Below are positions 1 through 6,825 of a stretch of 9,070 nucleotides of DNA, piece by piece (position 1 is the first letter of the stretch; every line of letters starts with the position of its first letter). This stretch comes from JAZGDL01 sp036477795 (lineage in GTDB: Bacteria; Planctomycetota; Phycisphaerae; UBA1845), in NCBI GenBank assembly GCA_036477795.1, contig JAZGDL010000537.1, positions 1-9,070 of the forward strand. The letters are read 5' to 3'. The notes beneath the pieces were generated by a model, which did not search any database, had not been told where the DNA came from, and worked only from the letters and a program-made list of their open reading frames with translations. A program made the position numbers and the translations under genes.

Positions 1-658
1 CCGTTTGGCCCAGGAGGGTGATCTCCCGGGTGCCGCGATCCGCGAGCATCCTGGCTTCGTCGATTATCTGTTGCGGCGGACGGCTTCGTTCGGGCCCTCG
101 GGTGAAGGGGACCACGCAGAAGGTGCAAAACTTGTCGCAGCCGCGCTGCACGCGGACGTAGGCTTGCACCATGTTGTCTTGCAGGCCGGAAGCCCGCGAC
201 AGATCGAGGGCTTCGACGGAGTCGTACTCCAGAGCCCGCCCCAGCGGCGTGCTGCGGCGGGACATGGATTGCGACAGGGCCACCGACCGGCGACGGGTTT
301 CCCGAATGTCGTCGATCATAGCGGGAATCTTGTTCAACTCGCCCGGGCCGCAGATCAGGTCGACGTGGGGCATTTTTTGAATGATGCCGTCAGGATCGCG
401 TTCAGCCATGCAACCGATGACGCCGACGATCATGTCGGGTTTGGCGCGTTTGGGTTTCCTGAGGGCGCCCAGGTGAGAGAGGACCTTGTCCTCGGCGTGG
501 CTGCGGACGCTGCAGGTGTTGAGCAGGACCAGGTCCGCGGCTTCCGGGTCGTCGGCGAGCGTGTAGCCTTGGCAGCGAAGCTGCCCGACGACGAGTTCGC
601 TGTCGAGCACGTTCATCTGACAGCCCATGGTTTCGATGTAGAGGGTCTTATCGCTCAT
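1..658 (-). CDS. miaB: MiaB, tRNA-2-methylthio-N6-dimethylallyladenosine synthase (3' end outside window)
   Basis: Radical-SAM methylthiotransferase that adds a methylthio group to N6-isopentenyl-adenosine at position 37 of tRNAs reading UNN codons; it acts in the cytoplasm. The visible 219 residues start MSDKTLYIETMGCQMN. The N-terminal UPF0004 domain has its three cluster cysteines at C13 (GCQMN), C49 (NTCSVR) and C83 (GCMAER). The radical-SAM CxxxCxxC follows at C174, C178 and C181 in RGCDKFCTFC, and then VVPFTRGPERSRP. The wording MGCQMN and the TRGPERSRP segment fit MiaB rather than RimO or MtaB. The family is about 440-480 residues, so roughly half is seen; the rest of the radical-SAM domain and the TRAM domain lie beyond the left edge. 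The ATG at 658 places the first conserved strand at residue 5, and no in-frame start upstream fits better. The ribosome-binding site is weak (GGCGG directly before ATG). The gene lies 77 bp downstream of the response regulator, on the same strand, and has its own promoter-like sequence in that gap. Confidence 0.95.
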   Translation of the reverse strand, partial: MSDKTLYIETMGCQMNVLDSELVVGQLRCQGYTLADDPEAADLVLLNTCSVRSHAEDKVLSHLGALRKPKRAKPDMIVGVIGCMAERDPDGIIQKMPHVDLICGPGELNKIPAMIDDIRETRRRSVALSQSMSRRSTPLGRALEYDSVEALDLSRASGLQDNMVQAYVRVQRGCDKFCTFCVVPFTRGPERSRPPQQIIDEARMLADRGTREITLLGQT

Positions 659-682
659 CCGCCGTACTCTGTATGGATGGCC

Positions 683-711
683 ATTGTACAGATGAAATGG
701 TCGAGCGACAA
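683..711 (-). promoter_or_regulatory. Candidate sigma70-type promoter for miaB
   Basis: On the minus strand a -35-like TTGTCG (706-711) is followed after exactly 17 bp by a -10-like TACAAT (683-688), 4/6 and 5/6 matches to consensus. It lies in the 77-bp gap between the response regulator stop and the miaB start, pointing at miaB, and implies a short leader of about 20 nt. It suggests miaB can be transcribed independently of the upstream gene. Judged from spacing and match only. Confidence 0.45.
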
Positions 712-735
712 TCCCTGGGCGCGATGGTTTGAGAA

Positions 736-1314
736 TCAGTAGCCGGGTTGCAGCAGATCGTTGATGGTGTTGATGATCCGCTGGGCGTCGAAGGGTTTGG
801 GTATGTAGGCGTCGAAGCCGCACTGGAGTAGGCGCTGGCCGTTGCCTTCGGTCATAGCCCCGCCGGTGGCGATAAGCTTGAGCGGCTGCAGGTCGGCGTT
901 GGCCTGCAGGTCGCGGCACAGCCGCTCGGGTCGCACGTCGGGCAGCGATACGTCCACAATGAGAACCTGGGGCTTGACGCCTTCGGCGAGCAGGCCGGCT
1001 TCGAAGGCGGATCTGGCGCAGGCTACGTCGAATCCCCCGTCGGCGGCCAGGGTGTCGCAGAGCATGCCGTTGATCTCGGGATCGTCATCGAGCACCAGAA
1101 CCCGCGTCTTGCCGGTATCAAGCCCGTTGAGCGGCATCCCGTGGATTTTCATGAAGCTGATGAGCTGGTCCAGGGGGATACGCCGATCGCGGCTGCCGGG
1201 GATGCGATAGCCGCGTAGCTGCCCGCTGTCGAACCATTTGGAGACGGTGCGCGGGGCAACGTTGCAAAACTTCGCGACCTGACCGGTAGTGAGTACGTCC
1301 TTGTTTTTCGACAT
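736..1314 (-). CDS. Response regulator with N-terminal HTH (MerR/excisionase type) and C-terminal receiver domain
   Basis: A 192-residue protein that combines DNA binding with a phospho-receiver. Residues 6-58 form a winged HTH of the excisionase/MerR/BldC kind: LTTGQVAKFCNVAPRTVSKW is the helix-turn-helix, and GYRIPGSRDRRIPLDQLISFM is the wing and following helix. Residues 69-190 are a CheY-like receiver with acidic pocket D76-D78 (VLDDDP), phospho-acceptor D121 (LIVDVSLPD), the conserved Thr at T150 (ATGG) and K173 (PKPFD), so it looks phosphorylation-competent. The order is opposite to OmpR/NarL regulators, where the receiver comes first. No histidine kinase gene is visible, so the partner is unknown. 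The ATG at 1314 places the HTH at the normal distance from the N terminus; no Shine-Dalgarno is seen, and a palindrome sits 6 bp upstream. The target genes cannot be read from this sequence. Confidence 0.85.
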   Translation of the reverse strand: MSKNKDVLTTGQVAKFCNVAPRTVSKWFDSGQLRGYRIPGSRDRRIPLDQLISFMKIHGMPLNGLDTGKTRVLVLDDDPEINGMLCDTLAADGGFDVACARSAFEAGLLAEGVKPQVLIVDVSLPDVRPERLCRDLQANADLQPLKLIATGGAMTEGNGQRLLQCGFDAYIPKPFDAQRIINTINDLLQPGY

Positions 1315-1320
1315 AGATCA

Positions 1321-1337
1321 GTGTCACATAGCGACAC
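1321..1337. promoter_or_regulatory. Imperfect palindrome upstream of the response regulator start (possible operator)
   Basis: The sequence GTGTCACATAGCGACAC has perfect 5-bp outer arms (GTGTC/GACAC) and one further symmetric C-G pair, so six of eight base pairs are symmetric. It ends 6 bp before the ATG of the HTH-receiver gene, where a bound protein would block transcription or initiation. Autoregulation by the HTH protein is an obvious idea but is inferred from position alone. A short palindrome can also arise by chance. Confidence 0.35.
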
Positions 1338-1540
1338 CACGGATACCCGCAGGTGACGCGGAGTTCTGAGCGGCGGGCGTGGCTCAAGCGCTCGACCACC
1401 CGTGTATCCTTCGCGGAAGCCGTCATGACTATCGGCACGCCTACGGTGCGTGTTCAACAGCGCGACCGTGCAAGTATTTAACGTCCGCCGATCGACGGGC
1501 GGGACCTTGAAACGGCCGGGAAATGTGCGTTCCCCCTGTC

Positions 1541-1605
1541 GGATTGACGATTGTCGATTGACGATTGTCGATTGATGGCAATCGTCAATGGTCTGTCGTC
1601 AATCC
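1541..1605. repeat. Heptamer-periodic tandem repeat forming a long imperfect hairpin
   Basis: Two perfect tandem copies of the 14-mer ATTGACGATTGTCG (1543-1556, 1557-1570) plus a third partial copy are themselves built of 7-mers alternating ATTGACG and ATTGTCG. An inverted copy follows (CAATCGTCAAT at 1579-1589, TCGTCAATCC at 1596-1605). Folding 1549-1574 against 1579-1604 gives a 26-position stem with a 4-nt loop (ATGG) and mismatches at four positions. It lies about 180 nt beyond the mutL stop and has no following T run, so it does not look like a simple intrinsic terminator. Confidence 0.75.
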
Positions 1606-1786
1606 GCATCTTATTGAATCATAGCCCTGCTTTCACCCAATCGCAAGTGTGCGGGTGCGATTAATTCGAAGCGAATAGGACCTTCTCGAGTTAACGGACG
1701 TTTCATAGGGTCATTGGATGAATCTTATCCGAGCCCCAAGCGCCAGCGCGGGGTCTGATCGGAGTTGCACGTTTGCGCACGGTCAT

Positions 1787-3655
1787 TCAGGTCCGTTTGA
1801 ACTGGCGCTCAAGGTCTTTGACCGTCATGCGCAGGGTCGTCGGGCGGCCGTGGGGGCAGTTGCTGGATTTTTCCACCAGGTCCTTCTGCCGGACCAGGTC
1901 GTCGATCTCCTGGCGGGTCAGCGGGTCACCGGCTTTGACGGCGGCCTTGCAGGCCATCATGCTCAGAAGGTCGTAGATGATCTCATCCGACCCGGGCTCA
2001 TCGACGCGGTGCTCCAGCTTGTCGAGCAGGTCGCGTAAGAAGTCGACCACGGCGTTGTCCTTGAGCAGCGCGGGTGTGGATTGCACGGCTACCTCATCGG
2101 GGCCGAAACGCGTTACCTCCATCCCCATGCGCTCCAGCAGGTCGGCGTGCTCGTGCAGCAAGGCCGACTGCGCCTCGGTCACGTGCATGGTTTCCGGGAG
2201 CAGCAGCCGCTGCGATTCAAGCTTGCCGCCGGCGATCCGCTCCTTGAGGCGCTCGAAGATGATTCGTTCATGAAGGGCATGCTGGTCGATGATCACCATG
2301 CCGTCTTCGGTCTCGCACACCAGGTAGGTGTTGTGCAGTTGAAAGGCCCCCGTCCGGGAAGCGAACGGCGAGGCCTGCTGATCGAGGCTGGAGCCCGTGT
2401 CGCCCGGTTGAACCGCAGGCGGTGCCTGGCCGTACATGGCCCGCCACGTTTCGATACCCGACCGAGTAGTGTCAGGCTGTGTCACCGCACGCGGCGGCAT
2501 CGCGGAACCCGGGCGGGAGTGTCCCTGGGGGCCGGCTACCGCGGGCTGCGTCGGTGTCATCTGCTTGAACTCATCAGCCATCGAGCGCAGCAGTTCCGCC
2601 CGCTGCTCCTGGTCCAAGGGCGGTGGAGCTGCACCGCGCCCGGCGCGGAGCGCCGGCGTGAGGTCGGCTGCTTGCAGCGTCTCGCGCAGGGCGCTGAGCA
2701 CCTGGGCGTGCACCGCTCGGGAGTCCTGCCAGCGCACTTCGATCTTGGTGGGATGCACGTTGACGTCGACCATGTTCGGATCGATCTGCAGAAACAGGAA
2801 CACGATGGGATAGCGCTGCGGATCGATCAGCCCGCGATAGGCCTCCTTGATGGCGTGTTGAATGGACCTGTCGCGTATGTGTCTACCGTTGAGGAAGGTC
2901 AACTGCCAACCGGCTGACGAGCGGGCGTCCGCCGGCGGGGCTGCGTACGCTTCGATGGAAAGCTCAGCATCGTCGCGGCGGCATTCCAAGAGCGCTTCGC
3001 CCAGCTCGCGGCCATAGAACCTGCCGATGCGCTCGCGTCGTGATGCGGTTAGAGGAAGTTGATGCACGACGCGGTCGTTATGGGCCAGTTCAAACGCGAT
3101 ACGCGGATGGGCCAGGGCGATCCGTGCGAACTGCGTATTGACGTGGCCGAACTCGGTCCCCGCCGCCCGGAGAAACTTGCGTCTTGCGGGGACATTGAAG
3201 AACAGTTCACGCACCTCGACCGTGGTGCCGGCGGCGCATCCGGCTGCCCGGTTGGTCTGCACCTGCTCCCCCTCCACAACGATCTCGGCGCCTTCGTCGG
3301 CGTCACGGGAGCGTGAGACCAGGCGCATGCGCGAGACCGCCCCGATGCTGGCCAACGCCTCGCCGCGAAATCCCAGCGATTGGATGCGATAGAGGTCCGC
3401 CTCGCTTTGCAGCTTGCTGGTAGCGTGCGGCGTCACCGCCAGCGACAACTGGTCAGCGGACATGCCGGCCCCGTCATCGGTGACGCGGATCAGGTGCGTG
3501 CCCCCTTGCTCGGCTGTAACGGCGATGGAGCGGGCGCCGGCGTCGACGGCGTTTTCCATCAACTCCTTTACCACGCTGGCCGGCCGCTCGATCACTTCGC
3601 CGGCGGCGATCCTCTTGACCAGAATATCAGGGAGTACCCGTATCCGACCCATCAT
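1787..3655 (-). CDS. mutL: MutL, DNA mismatch repair protein with endonuclease motif
   Basis: Mismatch-repair protein that couples MutS mismatch recognition to strand incision; cytoplasmic, ATP-driven homodimer. It has 622 residues, normal for MutL. The N-terminal GHKL ATPase shows motif I ELMENAVDAGA (E31, N35), motif II DDGAGM (60-65), HATSKL (77-82), GFRGEAL (95-101) and the ELFFNVPARRKFL segment. A Pro/Gln-rich linker leads to the C-terminal dimerisation domain, which carries DQHALHERIIFE (about 457-468), matching the endonuclease signature DQHAxxExxxxE, plus ACKAAVKAG (about 568) and CPHGRP (about 600). This predicts an intrinsic nicking MutL, as in bacteria lacking MutH. The frame stays open 432 nt upstream, but homology begins at MMGRIRVLPD, so the start is ATG 3655 (or 3652). 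The ribosome-binding site is weak. No mutS is in the window. A TATACT box at 3755-3760 (minus strand) may be its -10, without a clear -35. Confidence 0.96.
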   Translation of the reverse strand: MMGRIRVLPDILVKRIAAGEVIERPASVVKELMENAVDAGARSIAVTAEQGGTHLIRVTDDGAGMSADQLSLAVTPHATSKLQSEADLYRIQSLGFRGEALASIGAVSRMRLVSRSRDADEGAEIVVEGEQVQTNRAAGCAAGTTVEVRELFFNVPARRKFLRAAGTEFGHVNTQFARIALAHPRIAFELAHNDRVVHQLPLTASRRERIGRFYGRELGEALLECRRDDAELSIEAYAAPPADARSSAGWQLTFLNGRHIRDRSIQHAIKEAYRGLIDPQRYPIVFLFLQIDPNMVDVNVHPTKIEVRWQDSRAVHAQVLSALRETLQAADLTPALRAGRGAAPPPLDQEQRAELLRSMADEFKQMTPTQPAVAGPQGHSRPGSAMPPRAVTQPDTTRSGIETWRAMYGQAPPAVQPGDTGSSLDQQASPFASRTGAFQLHNTYLVCETEDGMVIIDQHALHERIIFERLKERIAGGKLESQRLLLPETMHVTEAQSALLHEHADLLERMGMEVTRFGPDEVAVQSTPALLKDNAVVDFLRDLLDKLEHRVDEPGSDEIIYDLLSMMACKAAVKAGDPLTRQEIDDLVRQKDLVEKSSNCPHGRPTTLRMTVKDLERQFKRT

Positions 3656-3764
3656 GCTGGTCCACTTTAAGCCCCTTGACCCGCCACCGATTCGGGTGCC
3701 AAATGCCCGGGCGCTGCTGAAGGCGGTTGTCCGACGGAAGAACGCACCGGAGCGAGTATAGCGC

Positions 3765-4184
3765 GCATGATCAACTTCCGCCAGAAGAAACGCGGCTACC
3801 TGTTCCAAGGCCGGTTCCACTCGTGCGTGATGGACGAGCCTTACTTTTTGGCTGCAGTTGGGTATATCGAGTTGAACCCGGTCCGGGCGAAGATGTGCGC
3901 ACGGGCTTGGGACTGCCGATGGTCGAGCGCACGTTTTCATGTCGGCCTGCGGAAGTCTGACTAAGCTGGTACGGCGGCGAGACTTGCTCGGGATGGAATC
4001 GCATTGGCGATCGTACGTTCGCGGCGACCAACAGCACGCCGACTTCCTGCGGAAGAAGACACGTACCGCCCGCCCCTGCGGAGACATGGCCTACGTACGA
4101 CATATCGAATCGCGCACCGGCCGAGACCTCACCCCCCGCAAGCCCGGCCCACGCCCCCAAGAACCCCACAAACCGCAGAGATAA
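3765..4184 (+). pseudogene. Remnant of a REP-associated (RAYT, Y1/IS200-like) transposase: 5'-truncated and frameshifted
   Basis: Two adjacent plus-strand frames give consecutive pieces of a RAYT-family transposase. Frame one (3767-3961) reads RGYLFQGRFHS, then YFLAAVGYIELNPVRAKM and WSSARFHVG, the typical middle of these proteins. It hits a TAA at 3962. Frame two, from about 3966 to the TAA at 4182-4184, continues with LVRRRDLLGMESHWRSYV, RKKTRTARPCGDMAYV and a C-terminal LTPRKPGPRPQEP tail, the usual family end. A net +1 shift around 3962-3965 explains the break. The N-terminal part with the HUH metal-binding motif is absent: sequence before about 3765 does not continue the homology. RAYTs are single-strand transposases tied to REP palindromes; this copy must be inactive. 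Just after the stop lies GTGTGTGTCCCCCT (4187-4200), possibly an old element end. The remnant sits head-to-head with mutL, so part of the mutL upstream region may be element-derived. Confidence 0.8.
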
Positions 4185-4203
4185 AGTGTGTGTCCCCCTA
4201 ATC

Positions 4204-6222
4204 CTACGCGGTGGTCGTCGAGCGGCGGCGGAACTTCACGGTCAACCCGATCAGCAGCAGCGTAGCCAGCGCCACCATGCCCCACTGCGAAACCGTCGGG
4301 ACGCTGCCCTCGAACCGGCAGTCAGAATCGCAGCCGTCACCGTCCGCGGTGCCGCCGTCGTCGCAGTCCTCGCCCGCAACAAGGGGCGGCCGCCCGTTGT
4401 TGCGGATGCCGTCACCACAGAACTCGATGATGCAGCTCGGATCACAGCCGTCGAAACGGTCGTTGTTACCGTCGTCGCACTCCTCACCGGCGGTCCCGTT
4501 CGTGGTACCGTCGCCACACTGGGCGAAGGTGCAATCGGAATCACAGGACGAGCTATCGCCCCCGTCGTCGCACTGCTCCGTCCCGCTTTGCTGATTATGA
4601 ACGCTCCCGTCGCCGCAGACGGCATTCTTACAGGTATCGATGCAGTCGTCGTTGTTGTTGGCGTTGGCGTCGTCACACTCCTCACCGGGATCGACGATGC
4701 CTTCACCGCAGATCGGGTTCTTGCAGTTGCCCTGGCACGTGCCGTCCCCATCGACGGTGTTCCCGTCGTCACACTCCTCGCCCGTGTCCGTCACGTTGTC
4801 ACCGCAGCGCGGGTTGGTGCAGTCCGTTCGACACGCATCGGGGGTGGTGTCGGAGTTGGCAGCCCCGTTGTCACACTCCTCATCCGCGGTTAGGACACCA
4901 TCGCCGCAGCCCGTGCACGGACCGAACGACGCTTCGGCTTGCAAGCACGTTAGATTGGCGAAGAACGTGAACTGGTCCTGCGGGTTGAGGTTCGCACAAT
5001 CCGAGTCGGACACGTCGTCCGTGCAGATGCCGGTGCTCCCGTCGCAGCAGGCCCCAAACTGAGAGGGCGTCGCCCCCACCAACTCCCCCACGCCGCCGCA
5101 AATCATCTTGACGATGTTGAACCCGAACTGGTAGTCCGCCTCCGAGTAGGTCGCTGCCAAGTCCGTCGGCTGATGCCAGTGCGGGTTGCTGCCGCTGCCG
5201 ATCTCAGCCACACGCTGGTTCTCGCGGACGCTGATCGCCGCCGTTACCGTTGAGAAAGGCACCGAATCGGTGAAGTCCATATTATTCCCGACCTGAGCCG
5301 GGATGGTCCCATACCGCGACATGGCCCCGGCGATGAATTGCGCCAGGACGTTGGCGGCGCCGCCCGCTGAGTTGGCCGCCTGGTATTCGACGTCCGCATC
5401 GGGAATAGGTCCCGGTCCGTGATCGAAGAGAATCATGTCCTGTTGAATCATGCCCAGCCACGTCGGCTCCTCAAGCGTCCCTTGCAAGGCCCTGTGATTC
5501 TCCACATACGCCCTGCTTCCGTTCAACCCCGTCTCCTCGTTGTTCCAGAGAACGAACCGGACGCTGATGTCGGTCCGCGCTTGGGCGAACACCCGCGCCA
5601 TGGCAAGGACCGAGGCCACTCCCGACGCATCGTCGTCCGCCCCCGGGGCATCATCGAAATCCCCGCTCTTATTGAAGCTGTCCAAGTGCGCCCCCAGGAT
5701 ATACATCTCCCTCGGCCTCACGGTTCCGATCTTCGTGGCGTAGACGTTGTGCTTCGTCTGCCCGCCGAATACGTACGGGTCCAGCACCACATTGTCGTAG
5801 CCGAAAGACTCCAGCTTATTTTTGATTTTATTTACGGCGGCGGTGTTCCCGGGCCGATTCCAGAACCGCGACCCGCCCCCCATCGCTGCCAGAACGGCGA
5901 CGTCCTGCTTGAACTTATTGAAATCCAATGCATCGACGAGGAATTGTGCCGGGCTCGAAAGCCCCGGACAGGCGACTGAGGAGCAGTCCGTCCCCGAGTG
6001 GCTCGCCCACCCCCCCAACGCCGCACACTCCAGCAACGTGCGGTTGCCCACGCACGAGCTGTTGGCCAAGCAGCAAGCACCCGAGACCGACGGTTCCGCT
6101 GGATGGTAGCCCGGCGTCGTCTCTTCATCTGGACGGACCGATCCCCGTTCGACATCCCCATCCGCCACGCCCACATGGGCCCACAAGCAAAGCGCCGCAA
6201 GAAATGTGATAAAGCCCTTCAT
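4204..6222 (-). CDS. Secreted M28-family zinc metallopeptidase with cysteine-rich repeats and IPTL-CTERM-like tail
   Basis: A 672-residue exported protein. A signal peptide (MKGFITFLAALCLWAHVGVA, cleavage near residue 20) is followed by a six-Cys module (49-86; C50, C51, C57, C66, C80, C85). Residues about 95-380 are an M28 peptidase with the two-zinc ligand set: H179 (GAHLDS), Asp in PGADDDASG (196-198), E229/E230 (NNEETG), D262 (QQDM) and H350 (HWHQPTD). Expected activity is aminopeptidase or related exopeptidase; the substrate is unknown. A second six-Cys module (391-437) precedes six DUF4215-like repeats starting at C439, C473, C505, C536, C569 and C602, each near CGDGxxxxGEECDDG. The C terminus VPTVSQWG (641-648), a hydrophobic segment and FRRR match the IPTL-CTERM sorting signal, handled by an exosortase-like enzyme. 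ATG 6222 has a strong Shine-Dalgarno (GGAGG, 6-nt spacing). The frame is open further upstream, but that part lacks homology and would bury the signal peptide. Confidence 0.92.
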   Translation of the reverse strand: MKGFITFLAALCLWAHVGVADGDVERGSVRPDEETTPGYHPAEPSVSGACCLANSSCVGNRTLLECAALGGWASHSGTDCSSVACPGLSSPAQFLVDALDFNKFKQDVAVLAAMGGGSRFWNRPGNTAAVNKIKNKLESFGYDNVVLDPYVFGGQTKHNVYATKIGTVRPREMYILGAHLDSFNKSGDFDDAPGADDDASGVASVLAMARVFAQARTDISVRFVLWNNEETGLNGSRAYVENHRALQGTLEEPTWLGMIQQDMILFDHGPGPIPDADVEYQAANSAGGAANVLAQFIAGAMSRYGTIPAQVGNNMDFTDSVPFSTVTAAISVRENQRVAEIGSGSNPHWHQPTDLAATYSEADYQFGFNIVKMICGGVGELVGATPSQFGACCDGSTGICTDDVSDSDCANLNPQDQFTFFANLTCLQAEASFGPCTGCGDGVLTADEECDNGAANSDTTPDACRTDCTNPRCGDNVTDTGEECDDGNTVDGDGTCQGNCKNPICGEGIVDPGEECDDANANNNDDCIDTCKNAVCGDGSVHNQQSGTEQCDDGGDSSSCDSDCTFAQCGDGTTNGTAGEECDDGNNDRFDGCDPSCIIEFCGDGIRNNGRPPLVAGEDCDDGGTADGDGCDSDCRFEGSVPTVSQWGMVALATLLLIGLTVKFRRRSTTTA
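4312..4908 (-). repeat. Six DUF4215-like cysteine-rich repeats within the M28 peptidase gene
   Basis: Residues 439-637 hold six units of 31-34 residues with the pattern CG(D/E)G...GEECDDG...C...C. Units differ clearly at sequence level, for example CDNGAANSD in unit 1, CDDANANNND in unit 3 and CDDGGDSSSC in unit 4, so they are an old array and not a recent DNA duplication. Such repeats occur in large exported proteins of myxobacteria and planctomycetes. A stalk or adhesion role for the catalytic head is inferred. Confidence 0.85.
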
Positions 6223-6264
6223 GATCCACCTCCACGTGTGACTCGTTACCCTCAGCCGCAGTCT

Positions 6265-6312
6265 AGCAGATCCGCACCCTCCAAAGCAAGCAGATCCGCA
6301 CCCTCCAAAGCA
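6265..6312. repeat. Perfect 24-bp tandem duplication upstream of the peptidase gene
   Basis: Two identical, directly abutting 24-bp copies (6265-6288 and 6289-6312), each starting AGCAGATCCGCA and ending CCTCCAAAGCA. They lie 43-90 nt upstream of the peptidase start, probably in its leader or promoter region. Perfect identity suggests recent slippage, and the copy number may vary between strains. Confidence 0.9.
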
Positions 6313-6494
6313 AGGCGCCCTGCGGCGGAATTTGCCCACTGCCCGGACATCGATCCCGTGCTGTGCTTCCCGAGCACCGTCGACACACGCCGACACCTCC
6401 AGGCAGCGGCCCTGGACCCCACCTGCACAGACGACACGTCGCCACTGCCAGAGGGTTAATCCGACATTTCCCATTTGCCGCCTGCGGTTCCGCC

Positions 6495-6522
6495 ATCTTA
6501 CCGAATCTTTGCCCGATTTCAA
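6495..6522 (-). promoter_or_regulatory. Candidate promoter for the M28 peptidase gene
   Basis: Minus-strand TTGAAA (6517-6522; 5/6 to consensus) and TAAGAT (6495-6500; 4/6) are separated by 16 bp, in a locally A+T-richer patch. Transcription from here would give a leader of about 265 nt that includes the 24-bp tandem duplication. Weak evidence, with no experimental or comparative support available. Confidence 0.3.
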
Positions 6523-6825
6523 AACCGAGCGGCTATTCTGACGAGAATGCCTGCGTTTGAACACCAAATCCGTCCCATTTCCGCTCGCCAGAGTGCTGTG
6601 GGGGCGTTTGCCTGTCACCCGGCGCAGCGGCAGCCAGCCCATAGTCGGGACCATCAGGTTTTTGGTTCTATCGCGACACTCAACCACGTTGCAGCAGCGG
6701 CGGCGGCACACCGAACCGCTGGATTCGCTCCAAGATCGCTGCGAACAACAAGCACGTATCATGCCATTACAATCGAGCCATCTGGGAAATCCGGGTATAG
6801 TAGAGCTTGAAGCAGGAGACAATCG

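Larger units (their letters stand above)
1315..1786. other. Gene-free intergenic stretch between mutL and the response regulator gene
   Basis: About 470 bp separates the mutL stop from the response-regulator start on the same strand. No reading frame here resembles a known protein. It contains a palindrome at the regulator start (1321-1337), the heptamer-periodic hairpin at 1541-1605, and a smaller G+C-rich hairpin near 1734-1753 (CCCC...GGGG arms), about 35 nt past the mutL stop and without a T run. A weak minus-strand promoter-like pair (TTGAAC, 18 bp, GATAGT) ends near 1430 and could serve the regulator; this is tentative. Confidence 0.6.
6223..6825. other. Divergent intergenic region between the peptidase and TIM-barrel genes
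   Basis: About 600 bp without a recognisable gene. The minus-strand frame of the peptidase remains open through it, but its translation has low-complexity Gly/Cys/Arg-rich stretches, no homology and no ribosome-binding site, so it is treated as non-coding. It holds the 24-bp tandem duplication at 6265-6312, a promoter-like pair facing the peptidase at 6495-6522, and the Shine-Dalgarno of the plus-strand gene at 6814-6818. A TATAGT box (6796-6801) could be the -10 of the plus-strand gene, but no good -35 accompanies it. Confidence 0.6.

Noticed and set aside
659..688. Nine-codon leader peptide (ATG GCC ATC ...) whose TGA overlaps the miaB ATG
   Set aside because: The ATG overlaps the end of the candidate -10 box, so it would not be transcribed from that promoter, and there is no ribosome-binding site.
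5..742. Long plus-strand open frame (245 codons) opposite miaB
   Set aside because: It is antisense to an unmistakable miaB; its translation has no recognisable motif. Long antisense frames are expected in GC-rich coding DNA.
1541..1605. CRISPR-like array
   Set aside because: Repeat units are 7/14 bp with no unique spacers and no cas genes nearby.
1734..1753. Rho-independent terminator for mutL
   Set aside because: The CCCC/GGGG arms enclose only a weak inner stem and no T run follows on the mutL strand.
2081..2917. Plus-strand open frame of 278 codons opposite mutL
   Set aside because: It lies wholly inside mutL on the other strand, with no homology or ribosome-binding site.
3656..4087. 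144-residue N-terminal extension of MutL
   Set aside because: The frame is open, but the sequence is unrelated to MutL and overlaps the transposase remnant; MutL homology begins exactly at MMGRIRVLPD.
4186..4893. Plus-strand Val/Ala-rich frame that looks like a membrane protein
   Set aside because: It mirrors the DUF4215 repeat region of the peptidase gene; the hydrophobic look comes from reading Asp/Cys/Gly codons in reverse complement.
6223..6822. 200-residue N-terminal extension of the peptidase
   Set aside because: It would bury a clear signal peptide that is preceded by an excellent Shine-Dalgarno, and it includes the 24-bp tandem duplication.
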